In this document: positions 10,034-17,718 of the stretch, in pieces
How positions within the stretch are numbered: the first letter of the stretch is position 1
Layout of the letters: every line of letters begins with the position of its first letter
Source of the DNA: Pandoraea anapnoica
GTDB lineage: Bacteria > Pseudomonadota > Gammaproteobacteria > Burkholderiales > Burkholderiaceae
Assembly: GCF_902459765.1 (NCBI RefSeq)
Contig: NZ_CABPSP010000001.1
Span: 124,001-188,000 of the forward strand
Reading direction: 5' to 3'
DNA: 64,000 bases
The notes under the pieces: model-generated
Databases searched by the model: none
What the model saw: only the letters and a program-made list of their open reading frames with translations
Told to the model about the DNA's origin: nothing
Program-made: the position numbers and the translations under genes

Positions 10034-10882
10034 CTACCTGAGCGCCAGTCGTAAACCCATCAGAATCGCGGCAGTGCCTGCGACGGCCAGCGCCGTGGGC
10101 CGATGCCCGAAGATGCCCCAGTCGAGCAGTGCGGTCACCACGGGCACCAGATAGAACAGGCTCGTCACTGTCACCAGATTGCCGGACGCGATCATTCGGT
10201 AGAGCAGCAACGTCGCGCCGACCGAAATTGCGAGGCCCATGTAGAGCAACGGCAGCCAGAAACCCAAGGTGCCGTCGAAATGCCACGGCTGCGTCGGGGC
10301 GACGAGCAAGGCCAGCGCCAACCCGACGGCATATTGCAGTGGCAGCACGTCGAGGGGCGTTTGTCGCGACCCTTTTTGCGCGAGCGTGCCGAGCGTCATG
10401 CAGGCGAGCGCGGTGAGTGCCCACACGGACCCCGCCGCCGACAGCCGTGCCGACATCAGACTTTGCGCAACGACGAGTGCCAGCCCGACCAGCGCAACCG
10501 CCAGCCCCAGCAGACGCCGCGCACTGTGACGCCGCTCCAGCGCCACGAGCGTGAGAATCGGCTGGACGCCGAGCACTGTCGCCAGCGCTCCTGGTGTGAT
10601 GCCGCTGGCGAGCGCCAGCAAATACGACGCCTGATAGCCGCCGATGAGCAGCACACCGGTGCCCGCCACCTGCCAGCCGGTGCCCACCGCGGGCCACCAT
10701 TGGCGACGTATCAGTGCGATCAGCGTGAGCGCTGCAAACGCGACCCCCAGGCGGATGACGAGAAAGGCAAACGCCGACGCGTGCGCTAGCCCCCATTTGG
10801 CGGCCAGTGCGCCGCCGCTCCACAACAGAACAAACAAGAGCGTCGCGCCATGTCGGCGCAATGCAAGACCATCGAGTTGCAT
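10034..10882 (-). CDS. EamA/DMT-superfamily transporter
   Basis: 282-residue inner-membrane permease with ten predicted membrane segments in two EamA repeats (about residues 12-140 and 150-280), the usual architecture of drug/metabolite exporters such as RhaT or YdcZ relatives. Typical marks: LLFVLLWSGGALAAKWG in segment 1, ITPGALATVLGVQPILTL closing the first repeat, and LFYLVPVVTALLDWG in the second. A GGGGAAG ribosome binding site precedes the ATG at 10882. Substrates in this superfamily range from amino acids to nucleotide sugars and cannot be told from sequence. Likely followed by the LysR gene at 9918 in the same direction. Confidence 0.88.
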   Translation of the reverse strand: MQLDGLALRRHGATLLFVLLWSGGALAAKWGLAHASAFAFLVIRLGVAFAALTLIALIRRQWWPAVGTGWQVAGTGVLLIGGYQASYLLALASGITPGALATVLGVQPILTLVALERRHSARRLLGLAVALVGLALVVAQSLMSARLSAAGSVWALTALACMTLGTLAQKGSRQTPLDVLPLQYAVGLALALLVAPTQPWHFDGTLGFWLPLLYMGLAISVGATLLLYRMIASGNLVTVTSLFYLVPVVTALLDWGIFGHRPTALAVAGTAAILMGLRLALR

Positions 10883-11378
10883 CGATCTTCCCCTGAGCAG
10901 CGTGTCCGGTGTGTCGTGCGATGTTTGCGTCGCGACGTCATCAAGAGATCGCGCATGTCACATGCCTGAAGTGGCACACAACCCGGGCAACGTCATCGAG
11001 ACATCGACACAAGGTCATCGCGGCTGGCGCCTTGCGCGCAGACCACCGAACCTGCTGGTATTCGAATGAAAAAGTGTTGTGCCGGGTGATGCACACCCAG
11101 CGAGCCGTGCGTGGCGTCAGGCCACAACGACAACGGCGACCACCACGACGGGCGGTGCCACGCCGGACGGCGGGGGAGGTGCGACGGCTGCAAAGCGTCC
11201 GCGCAGTCGAGCACCGACACCGCGTTGCGGCGGCGATACGGCGAGACGGACGGATGCGTGAGCAGTCATGGATCGATGGAGGGATCGAGTGGATGTTAAG
11301 TCACGCCCGTCACTCGACGAGCGTGAACACACTTTACACGGAGGTATTGACGCGGGCAAGCGCCCAACGTCACGTACG
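10883..11378. other. Gene-free 0.5-kb interval
   Basis: No convincing gene. Both strands carry frames of 60-240 codons, but they are arginine-rich shadows with no ribosome binding site. A GAC/GTC-rich low-complexity run near 11125-11165 makes a valine run when read on the minus strand. Only the 5' region of the EamA gene (near 10883-10950) is expected to be functional. No terminator is obvious for the PNPOx-family gene that ends at 11379. Confidence 0.5.
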
Positions 11379-12356
11379 TCAGGCGGTCGGCCACGCGCCC
11401 GTGCGCTCGACGCTGGGCGATACCTCGCCGTCACGCCAGGCGGCCGGGAGCGCGCCTCGCACGCGTCGTACTTCGCGCACATGCAGACGTACTAACCGCA
11501 GCGCACCTTCGAAGCCGCTTTGTGTTTCGTCGTGCCAAAGGACTTCGGCGTCGCCCGCCACATGCAAGAAGTCACCCGACGCGAAGTCGACGAACACCAG
11601 CCCGGCGCGCGGGTTGGCGTGCAGATTGCCGAGCGTGTTGTAGAACGAATTGCCGCGGAAGTCGGGCCACACCAGCGTGTTGGCGTCTTCCACGCGCACG
11701 AACCCCGGCTTGCCGCCGCGATGTGAGACGTCGGTACCCGCGCTGCGCGCCGTGGCCCCATCGCCCGCGTAATGCGTGGCGACGAAGAACGTGTCGGCAC
11801 TCGCAATTTGCCACTGCGCGTCGTCGTCGAGTGAGGGTTGTGACGGTTCGGCCACGGGCGGTACGTCGTGTGCTTGCGATGTCGCTTCGCGTTTGCGGAT
11901 GTACTGCGGGCAGTTGCCGAAACTCTGGGCGACCTGCAGCGTGAACCCTTGCGCATCGACTTCACCGATGGGGCCGTTGACGCGATTGCGACGCCGCGTC
12001 GAAGGCTCGATGCCAAGCAGGCCGATCGGCGCGCCCGACGTTACTGCGCCGTAGAGCGGATCGGTCGGCGGCGGAAGGGCGTTCACACGCAGCAGTGTCG
12101 GATCGGGTGAGTGCGCGAAGCCGGGTGGGCCACTGAGCAGCGTCGCCCACGGCTGATCGTCGGCATCCAGCCCGCCCACGACGAGAAACGGCAGTTGCGC
12201 AAAGAACTGGCGATGCTGATCCGGCATTGCGAGACGGATCACGCGCGACCCGACTTCCGCCATCGCCTCGCGGGAGCCAGCGAGCGTCTGCACGTACATT
12301 TCGCCCGCGTGAAAGGGCGACTCCAGTTGAAGCGGTGACGGGGCGGGGGCGTTCAT
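11379..12356 (-). CDS. Pyridoxamine 5'-phosphate oxidase-family flavoprotein
   Basis: 325 residues with a split-barrel FMN-binding fold. The segment QLPFLVVGGLDADDQPWATLLSGPPGF (about residues 53-79) and the C-terminal GNSFYNTLGNLHANPRAGLVFVDFASGDFLHVAGDAEV match the PNPOx-like proteins of the COG3576 type, usually annotated as FMN-binding oxidoreductases of unknown substrate; they are not true PdxH enzymes. AAGGAG lies just upstream; with two adjacent ATGs I favour the second (12356) because its spacing is better, the first being 12359. It is followed at 80 bp upstream by the GST gene on the same strand, so the two probably form one transcript controlled by the LysR regulator at 13260. Confidence 0.82.
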   Translation of the reverse strand: MNAPAPSPLQLESPFHAGEMYVQTLAGSREAMAEVGSRVIRLAMPDQHRQFFAQLPFLVVGGLDADDQPWATLLSGPPGFAHSPDPTLLRVNALPPPTDPLYGAVTSGAPIGLLGIEPSTRRRNRVNGPIGEVDAQGFTLQVAQSFGNCPQYIRKREATSQAHDVPPVAEPSQPSLDDDAQWQIASADTFFVATHYAGDGATARSAGTDVSHRGGKPGFVRVEDANTLVWPDFRGNSFYNTLGNLHANPRAGLVFVDFASGDFLHVAGDAEVLWHDETQSGFEGALRLVRLHVREVRRVRGALPAAWRDGEVSPSVERTGAWPTA

Positions 12357-12437
12357 CATGCTCTCCTTTTGTTCAGGCGGCGCTCGGGCAATGCATCACG
12401 CGATGCACGAATGACGCGACCGGCCTTCATGAAAACT

Positions 12438-13124
12438 TCATGCGGCAACGGCGTTCAGACCGCACGCCGTCGACGGCATCGGCACGAAGCGCGGCAGCGC
12501 TTCGATGCGCGCCAGCCACGCGCGCACGGCCGGATACGGTTGCAGCGACACGTTGCCTTCGGGCGCGTGCGCCAGGTACGAGTACAGCGCGACGTCGGCA
12601 ATCGTCGGCGTTGCGGCCGTGACGAACGGTGTGGCGTTCGGTGCGGTGAGATGTGCTTCGAGACGCGTGAGCAGCAACACGCCACGCTCGACCATCGCGC
12701 TGGTGTCGACGCCACGGTTGAAGACGACAGCCACGCGCGCCGCCGCGGCGCCGAACGCCAGATCGCCAGCGGCCACCGACAGCCAGCGTTGCACATGGGC
12801 AGCCGCCACAGCGTCGTGCGGCAGCCAGGCGCGCTGAGCGTCGTAACGGGTCGCGAGGTAGACGAGGATCGCGTTCGAATCGGCGAGGATCACACCGTCG
12901 TCATCGATGGCGGGCACCTGACCGAACGGGTTGATGGCGAGGTACGCGGGCTGCTTGTTCTCACCGGTCGCCAGATCGACGTCGATGGCTTCATACGGCA
13001 AGTCGAGCAGATTGAGCATCAGCTCGATGCGATGACAGTGGCCCGAGAGCGCGAAACGGTAGAGCTTGATCGGACGTGCAGGGCGGGCGGGAGCGTAGGC
13101 GTGAATATCTGTAGGGCGGGTCAT
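12438..13124 (-). CDS. Glutathione S-transferase
   Basis: 228-residue cytoplasmic enzyme that conjugates glutathione to electrophiles or reduces them. The thioredoxin-like N-domain (residues about 18-96) has IKLYRFALSGHCHRIELMLNLLDLPYEAIDVDL, with Ser in the first helix as likely catalytic residue, then the cis-Pro segment NPFGQVPAIDDDGVILADSNAILVYLA that binds the glutathione gamma-glutamyl group (Q-V-P and D-S). The C-domain is all helical with TIADVALYSYLAHAPEG. The ATG at 13124 has GGAGAT upstream; the ORF extends to 13181 but overlaps the operator region. Divergent from a LysR gene, a common arrangement in which LysR activates the GST. Confidence 0.92.
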   Translation of the reverse strand: MTRPTDIHAYAPARPARPIKLYRFALSGHCHRIELMLNLLDLPYEAIDVDLATGENKQPAYLAINPFGQVPAIDDDGVILADSNAILVYLATRYDAQRAWLPHDAVAAAHVQRWLSVAAGDLAFGAAAARVAVVFNRGVDTSAMVERGVLLLTRLEAHLTAPNATPFVTAATPTIADVALYSYLAHAPEGNVSLQPYPAVRAWLARIEALPRFVPMPSTACGLNAVAA

Positions 13125-13181
13125 CGGGCATCTCCGTGGAGCAGTGGATGCGGCAGCCCCGGACTCGGAACCGTCACGCAA

Positions 13182-13215
13182 TATCCGAATTCTCCACCCA
13201 GTCGATTTTCGGATA
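13182..13215. promoter_or_regulatory. Inverted repeat TATCCGAA-N18-TTCGGATA
   Basis: Perfect 8-bp arms at 13182-13189 and 13208-13215, 58 bp upstream of the GST start and between the two divergent genes. The TCCGA core recurs in the second inverted repeat at 13234-13260. It is a candidate activation site for the adjacent LysR protein. Confidence 0.55.
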
Positions 13216-13233
13216 AATGGCGTGAACCTGATT

Positions 13234-13260
13234 TGACTACTCCGAAAATCGGAGTAATCA
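13234..13260. promoter_or_regulatory. Inverted repeat over the lysR ribosome binding site
   Basis: TACTCCGA (13238-13245), AAA, TCGGAGTA (13249-13256) is a perfect 8-bp-arm repeat; the symmetry extends to 13234-13260 with a single mismatch pair. The right arm contains the GGAG ribosome binding site and the repeat ends on the A of the ATG at 13260. Binding here, or the RNA hairpin itself, could repress lysR expression. Confidence 0.6.
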
Positions 13261-14168
13261 TGCGCCGCATGGACAAACTTCGCGCAATGCAGACGTTCGT
13301 GGCCATCGTCGATCAGGGCAGCCTGAGTGCGGCGGCACGCGCGCTCGATTCGTCGCTGCCCGCTGTGGTGCGGACGCTGGCGGCGCTTGAAACCTCGCTC
13401 GAAGTGCGGTTGCTCAATCGCACGACGCGTCGCATCGCCCTCACCGAAGAAGGGCGTACCTACCTCGACACCTGCCGTCAGATCCTCAGCGAGTTACACG
13501 AGGCGGAGGCTCGGCTGGCGGCGCGTCACGAAGCGCCGAGCGGCACGCTGGTCGTCACCGCGCCGGTGTTGTTCGGACAGATGCACGTCGCCCCGGCGAT
13601 GTTCCGGTTCCTGCGCGCGTACCCGAACGTCAAATGCCGACTCCTGCTCAACGACCGCGTGGTGAATCTATGGGAGGAGGGCGTTGACGTCGGCATCCGG
13701 ATTTCGCCGCTCGACGACTCCACGCTTGTCGCGCAGGGCATCGGGGCGATTCGCCGCGTGGTGGTCGCGAGTCCGGCGTGCATTGCCGAGCAGGGCGAGG
13801 TGACGCATCCGCGCGATTTGCTGGGCAAGAACTGCATCCTCTCGCACGGCGGCGGTTACGGCCAATGGCGTTTCTGGGAAGGGGGGCGGGAGTTCGTCGT
13901 GCCCGTCGACGGCAATCTTGAAATCAGTCACGGCATGACGGCCGTCGAGGCGTGTGCCGACGGCATGGGCTACGGTTGCTTTCTGTCGTATCAGGTGGCG
14001 CAGGCGATGGACGAGGGGCGGCTCGTGCGCGTATTGAAGGACTACGAAGGACCGGCGAGACCGGTAAATATCGTCTATCCGCATGCGCGTCTGTTGCCGT
14101 CGCGCACGCGTGCGTTCGTGGAGTGGATGAAGCGGGAGTTGCCCGAGGTGGCGACGCGGTGGCGCTGA
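13260..14168 (+). CDS. LysR-family regulator, divergent from the GST gene
   Basis: 302 residues. Start at the ATG 13260, with GGAG five bases upstream; a second in-frame ATG lies at 13269. Residues 4-62 form the winged helix-turn-helix (SLSAAARALDSSLPAVVRTLAALETSLEVRLLNRTTRR). The effector domain starts at SGTLVVTAPVLFGQMHVAPAMFRFL and carries NDRVVNLWEEGVDVGIRISPL, again of the DmlR/CrgA-like type. It faces gst and the PNPOx-family gene across 135 bp containing two TCCGA-based inverted repeats, so I infer control of those two genes and of itself. The longer open frame to 12369 is the antisense of the GST gene. Ends before a bidirectional terminator. Confidence 0.92.
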   Translation: MRRMDKLRAMQTFVAIVDQGSLSAAARALDSSLPAVVRTLAALETSLEVRLLNRTTRRIALTEEGRTYLDTCRQILSELHEAEARLAARHEAPSGTLVVTAPVLFGQMHVAPAMFRFLRAYPNVKCRLLLNDRVVNLWEEGVDVGIRISPLDDSTLVAQGIGAIRRVVVASPACIAEQGEVTHPRDLLGKNCILSHGGGYGQWRFWEGGREFVVPVDGNLEISHGMTAVEACADGMGYGCFLSYQVAQAMDEGRLVRVLKDYEGPARPVNIVYPHARLLPSRTRAFVEWMKRELPEVATRWR

Positions 14169-14250
14169 AGTGACATTGCGTCGAACCGGTCGACGAGCGA
14201 ACGTCAGATAAAAGAACGCGGAAAGCGACAGCGCCGCTTCCCGCTAAAAA

Positions 14251-14274
14251 AGCCCGCCGACGCCAACCGGCGGG
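14251..14274. terminator. Bidirectional terminator between lysR and the small secreted protein gene
   Basis: Arms GCCCGCCG (14251-14258) and CGGCGGGC (14267-14274) with an 8-nt loop. An A-run precedes it and CTTCGTTCTTTT follows, so it can stop both convergent transcripts. Confidence 0.7.
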
Positions 14275-14326
14275 CCGCTTCGTTCTTTTGCCCGGCACGC
14301 AAGCGCCGGGCGGTCAAACGTGTCGA

Positions 14327-14623
14327 TTACCAGCCGCGATGCCAGCCGCGATCGTGGCGCTCTTCCCAGCGACGGTGTTCCCAGCGGCGCTCGCGCCAGT
14401 CGTCATAACGGTCACGACCGTAGTAGACGACCGGTTGCGGTGCGACGTACACGGGGCGCGGGGCGACATACACCGGACGCGGTGCAACGTAGACCGGCTG
14501 CGGCGCCACGACGACCGGTGCAGGCACGCCGAGATAGAGGCCGACATCCACGTGCGCCGATGCGGCGGTGGAAGCGACGGCGGCAGCAGCGCCAAGGGCA
14601 GCGATGATCAGAATGCGTTTCAT
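14327..14623 (-). CDS. Small secreted protein with tandem PVYVAPR repeats
   Basis: 98 residues. The first 23 residues (MKRILIIAALGAAAAVAS...ASA) are a Sec signal peptide; GGAGGA lies seven bases before the ATG at 14623, which fixes the start against the much longer open frame. The mature part begins HVDVGLYLGVPAPVVVAP and then repeats PVYVAPR/Q three times as a 7-residue unit (21-bp units in the DNA, about 14431-14517). It ends in a basic, Trp/His/Arg-rich tail (RERRWEHRRWEERHDRGWHRGW). Such Pro/Val/Tyr-repeat exported proteins are common in Burkholderiales and are unassigned; surface or envelope association is an inference. Confidence 0.8.
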   Translation of the reverse strand: MKRILIIAALGAAAAVASTAASAHVDVGLYLGVPAPVVVAPQPVYVAPRPVYVAPRPVYVAPQPVVYYGRDRYDDWRERRWEHRRWEERHDRGWHRGW

Positions 14624-14847
14624 GGTGTCCTCCATGAGTCCTGCTTTGTTGATTCGGTAGTGGCGTTGGCCACGTTGTTGAAACCGTTGATGCCAGTCTA
14701 GCGACGGCCTCGCGTAGCAGGTGCAACGAGTGTGTTGGGGATGTGTCGTTTTGTAACGCCGGTGGACGGAGCGGCGAGGCGCGCGGAACGCGACGAGCAG
14801 AGCAGTTGACGAGAGGCGGTCGACGAAAAAATCGGACGCAGAAAACA

Positions 14848-14884
14848 CAAAAGGCGTCACACGAAATTCGCGTGACGCCTTTTG
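14848..14884 (-). terminator. Terminator downstream of tRNA-Val
   Basis: Perfect 13-bp arms CAAAAGGCGTCAC (14848-14860) and GTGACGCCTTTTG (14872-14884) around an 11-nt loop. It lies 12 bp past the tRNA 3' end. Because the arms themselves carry A and T runs it should work in both directions. Confidence 0.85.
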
Positions 14885-14895
14885 CATTTAATCGT

Positions 14896-14972
14896 TGGTA
14901 GGCTCGATTGGATTCGAACCAACGACCCCCACCATGTCAAGGTGGTGCTCTAACCAACTGAGCTACGAGCCT
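14896..14972 (-). tRNA. tRNA-Val(GAC)
   Basis: 77-nt cloverleaf on the minus strand. The acceptor AGGCTCG pairs with CGAGCCT, U8-A9 and the D-stem GCTC follow, and the anticodon loop TTGACAT sits in a CCACC/GGTGG stem with anticodon GAC at + 14936-14938 (reads GUC, Val). TTCGAATC forms the T-loop, and CCA is genomically encoded. The GAC should not be mistaken for the GTC of tRNA-Asp. Confidence 0.96.
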
Positions 14973-15065
14973 AGAAAGACCGCGAGTATATGGGGTATTT
15001 TTGAAGCTGGCAAGCGTTTTTCGAAAAAATCTTAACGAAACGCGCGTGGATGCACCGCCGCGTGC

Positions 15066-15866
15066 TCATTCTCCTCGCTTGGCGGCGGCACCCGAAGCAC
15101 CGCGCTTCGGCTTGATGCGCACCCAGATGCCCTTGTTGCCGCCGCTGCCAGAGCGTTGCTCCACGTCGAACAGCCCGATGGTCGCAACGAGATCGCTCAG
15201 TTTGCCGAAACCATAGTTACGCGCGTCGAAGTCGGGCGCTTGCTTCGCGATGTAACTGCCCATCGCGCCGAGGCCGGCCCAGCCGTCTTCGTCCGACACA
15301 CCGGTGACGGCGTTGCGCAACAGCCGAACGAGCCGTGTGTCGCGCTTGAGTTCGGCGGCGCTGCGTCGCTTGCGCGGCGTAGGCGCTTCGTCGTCGTCCG
15401 GCTCATCGTCCTGGCGCAGCAGTTCGGTGTAGATGAACTTGTCGCATGCGGTGACGAAGGGCTGCGGTGTCTTGCGCTCGCCGAAGCCGTACACGATCAA
15501 GCCCTGTTCGCGAATGCGCGACGCGAGCCGCGTGAAGTCGCTGTCGCTGGAGACGAGGCAGAAGCCGTCGAAGCGCCCGGTGTAGAGCAGATCCATCGCG
15601 TCGATGATCATGGCGCTGTCGGTGGCGTTCTTGCCGACGGTGTAACGGAATTGCTGGATGGGCTGGATCGAGTATTCGAGCAGGCACTTCTTCCAGCCGT
15701 CGAGATTCGGTTTGGTCCAGTCGCCGTAGATGCGCTTCACGCTGGCGACGCCGTACTTGGCGACTTCGGTGAGCAGGCCTTCGACGATGGCGGGTGCGGC
15801 GTTATCGGCGTCGATGAGTACGACGAGCGTGGGGCCCTGAGCGGCCACCGGTGTTGTCACGGGCAT
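15066..15866 (-). CDS. NYN-domain (PIN-like) protein with C-terminal OST-HTH/LOTUS-like domain
   Basis: 266-residue protein of the LabA/DUF88 group. Residues 12-150 are the NYN fold: LVVLIDADNAAPAIVEGLL with conserved D-x-D-N, then RIYGDWT, the K..D..M.ID.MDLLYTG helix, and LVSSDSDFTRLASRIREQG with the metal-binding S-D-S-D. These acidic residues suggest a Mg-dependent RNase related to PIN and 5'-nuclease folds. After an acidic/basic linker (residues 160-180), residues 185-255 resemble the OST-HTH/LOTUS RNA-binding domain (TRLVRLLRNAVTGVSDEDGWAGLGAMGSYI). The ATG at 15866 has AAGGAA upstream. RNA processing is inferred from the family; the target is unknown. Confidence 0.85.
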   Translation of the reverse strand: MPVTTPVAAQGPTLVVLIDADNAAPAIVEGLLTEVAKYGVASVKRIYGDWTKPNLDGWKKCLLEYSIQPIQQFRYTVGKNATDSAMIIDAMDLLYTGRFDGFCLVSSDSDFTRLASRIREQGLIVYGFGERKTPQPFVTACDKFIYTELLRQDDEPDDDEAPTPRKRRSAAELKRDTRLVRLLRNAVTGVSDEDGWAGLGAMGSYIAKQAPDFDARNYGFGKLSDLVATIGLFDVEQRSGSGGNKGIWVRIKPKRGASGAAAKRGE

Positions 15867-15973
15867 GGCGGGGTTCCTTGGACGCAAAGATGTGTCGGAT
15901 CCTTCGGATCGGTCGGACGCTTTGCATTATGACCCGGAACTGCGACCGCCATGCCTTATCTGCGTGGGAGAAG

Positions 15974-17374
15974 CTAACGCGTGCCTCGCTGCCCGAGCGG
16001 CGCGAACCACAACACGCCGATGCCGACGAGCAGGCTTACGGCCGCGAACATCAGCCCCGAGGTGAACGAGTGCGTCCAGTCCTTGAGCACGCCGACCACG
16101 ATGGGACTCAATGCGGAACCGAGGTTGCCCACCGCATTGATGACGGCCAGCCCCAGCGCACGGGTGTGCGGCGCGAGGCTGCGATCCGGCACCGTCCAGA
16201 AGATCGCCATCGCCGTGTACGCGCCAGTCGATGCCATCGCCACCCCCGCGAGACGCAGCGACGGTTCCGGTGCGAAGCAGGTGACGACCCAGCCCGCTGC
16301 GGAGAACAGCATCGGTAGCACGAGGTGCCAGCGTCGCTCTTGCAGACGGTCGGAGCGGCGTCCCCACCAGATCATGCCCGCAATGGTGCAGACGGACGGG
16401 ATGGCGGCAAGCAGACCGATGGTGACGTTGCTGCTCGTCGTGCCGAAGCTCTTCACGATCTGCGGAATCCACAGCGACGCCAGCGAGAGCGTGTTGACGA
16501 GACAGAAGTACCCGAGCGCGAATTTCGCCACGCTCGGCGTGCAGATCGCGCGCCACATGCTGGCGCCAGCGCTCGACTTCGCGCCCGCGTGTCGCGCCAT
16601 CGCTTCGGCGCGATCACGTTCGATCATCGCACCGAGTGTCTGCTTCTCGGCGGCGCTCAGCCAGCGCGCGTCGGACGGCTTGTCGTCGAGATACCACCAG
16701 GTGACGAGGCCGAGCAGCACCGTCGGCAAGCCTTCGAGCACGAACAGCCATTGCCAGCCTGCGAGTCCCGCCACACCGTCGAGACGCAGCAGATAGCCCG
16801 ATGCCGCAGCACCGAGCGCCGACGTCACCGGCATCGCGATCATGAACCACGCGTTGGCGCGTGCGCGCGCGGCAGACGGGAACCAGTCGCCCATGTACAG
16901 CAGCATGCCCGGCAGGAAACCTGCTTCGGTAATGCCGACGATGGCGCGAATCAGGTACAGGCTCGTCGCGTCATGCGCGAACATCGTCGCGCTCGATGCC
17001 AGGCCCCACGCGATCAGAATCGCGCCGATCCAGCGACGCGCGCCGAACTTCACCAGCATGAGGTTGCTCGGCACGCCGCACAGCACGTAGGTCAGATAGA
17101 AAACCGTCGAGGCCATGCCGAACATCGTGCTCGTGAGGCCGAGGTCCTGACTCATTGTGAGTGCGGCGAAGCCGACGTTGATGCGGTCGAGGAACGAGAA
17201 CAGGAACAGGACGAACAGAAAGCCGAGCAAACGCCGCGAGACCTTGCGCACGACGGCGCGCTCCATCGCCTCGCTGGCGACACGGTGGACCGGGGCGTCT
17301 GGGGGAACGCGGGCGTCGGGTACGGATGCAGCAATACCGCCGGCAAGACCGGCGGCGGGCGTGATGCGACTCAT
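15974..17374 (-). CDS. MFS transporter, anion:cation symporter (ACS) type
   Basis: 466 residues with about 12 membrane segments split by a central loop (about residues 240-275). The segment FLDRINVGFAALTMSQDLGL in helix 1 and the loop 2-3 signature NLMLVKFGARRWIG are hallmarks of the ACS family, which takes up organic anions such as phthalate, tartrate or hydroxyphenyl acids by proton symport. It is the last gene of a minus-strand cluster after the FAD monooxygenase and DUF2783 genes, so it probably imports the aromatic substrate of that enzyme. The ATG at 17374 has GGAGAAG ten bases upstream. The 36 residues before helix 1 are unusually long and polar. Confidence 0.9.
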   Translation of the reverse strand: MSRITPAAGLAGGIAASVPDARVPPDAPVHRVASEAMERAVVRKVSRRLLGFLFVLFLFSFLDRINVGFAALTMSQDLGLTSTMFGMASTVFYLTYVLCGVPSNLMLVKFGARRWIGAILIAWGLASSATMFAHDATSLYLIRAIVGITEAGFLPGMLLYMGDWFPSAARARANAWFMIAMPVTSALGAAASGYLLRLDGVAGLAGWQWLFVLEGLPTVLLGLVTWWYLDDKPSDARWLSAAEKQTLGAMIERDRAEAMARHAGAKSSAGASMWRAICTPSVAKFALGYFCLVNTLSLASLWIPQIVKSFGTTSSNVTIGLLAAIPSVCTIAGMIWWGRRSDRLQERRWHLVLPMLFSAAGWVVTCFAPEPSLRLAGVAMASTGAYTAMAIFWTVPDRSLAPHTRALGLAVINAVGNLGSALSPIVVGVLKDWTHSFTSGLMFAAVSLLVGIGVLWFAPLGQRGTR

Positions 17375-17487
17375 GATGGGTGTCTTCTCCAGCGCTCCCC
17401 GCCTTGTTTGATGTGGCGGTGTTTTGAGATGGGGTCCGCCATCGAGGGCGGACGCCGAAAGGAACGATGCGGCGTCGCGTACCGCCG

Positions 17488-17691
17488 TCAGGCGGCTTGC
17501 AACTGCGTGCTGCCTGCTGCCTGCGCGACGAGATCGATCACGCGTTGCGGATCGCGAATCTCGTTGGCGAGCAGCAGCGCGACTTTGGCGAGCAGCAGCT
17601 CACGCTTGTCGGCCGGGGTGGCGTCGATGGCCAGCGCAAGCGTGTCGTAGATGTCTTCGAGGCCTGCGATGGCGGTTTGTTGAGCGGTCAT
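17488..17691 (-). CDS. DUF2783 protein
   Basis: 67 residues, helical and acidic: GLEDIYDTLALAIDATPADKRELLLAKVALLLANEIRDPQRVIDLV. This matches DUF2783, a tiny family found almost only next to flavin monooxygenases of the PheA/MhpA type, as here, where it lies 27 bp after the monooxygenase gene. AAGGAAG precedes the ATG at 17691. Its function is unknown; the constant neighbourhood suggests an accessory subunit or stabiliser of the hydroxylase. Confidence 0.85.
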   Translation of the reverse strand: MTAQQTAIAGLEDIYDTLALAIDATPADKRELLLAKVALLLANEIRDPQRVIDLVAQAAGSTQLQAA

Positions 17692-17718
17692 GACGAGCTT
17701 CCTTGGAGAGCGGGGCGT

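Noticed and set aside
11117-11482. Long minus-strand ORF with a valine run
   Set aside because: A GAC/GTC low-complexity artefact overlapping the PNPOx-family gene in another frame.
12369-13259. 5' extension of the LysR frame (599-codon ORF)
   Set aside because: It runs antisense through the whole GST gene; domain alignment, ribosome binding site and operator place the start at 13260.
14896-14972. Reading the tRNA as tRNA-Asp
   Set aside because: The anticodon is GAC (Val); Asp would need GTC. The acceptor stem only pairs when the 5' end is 14972.
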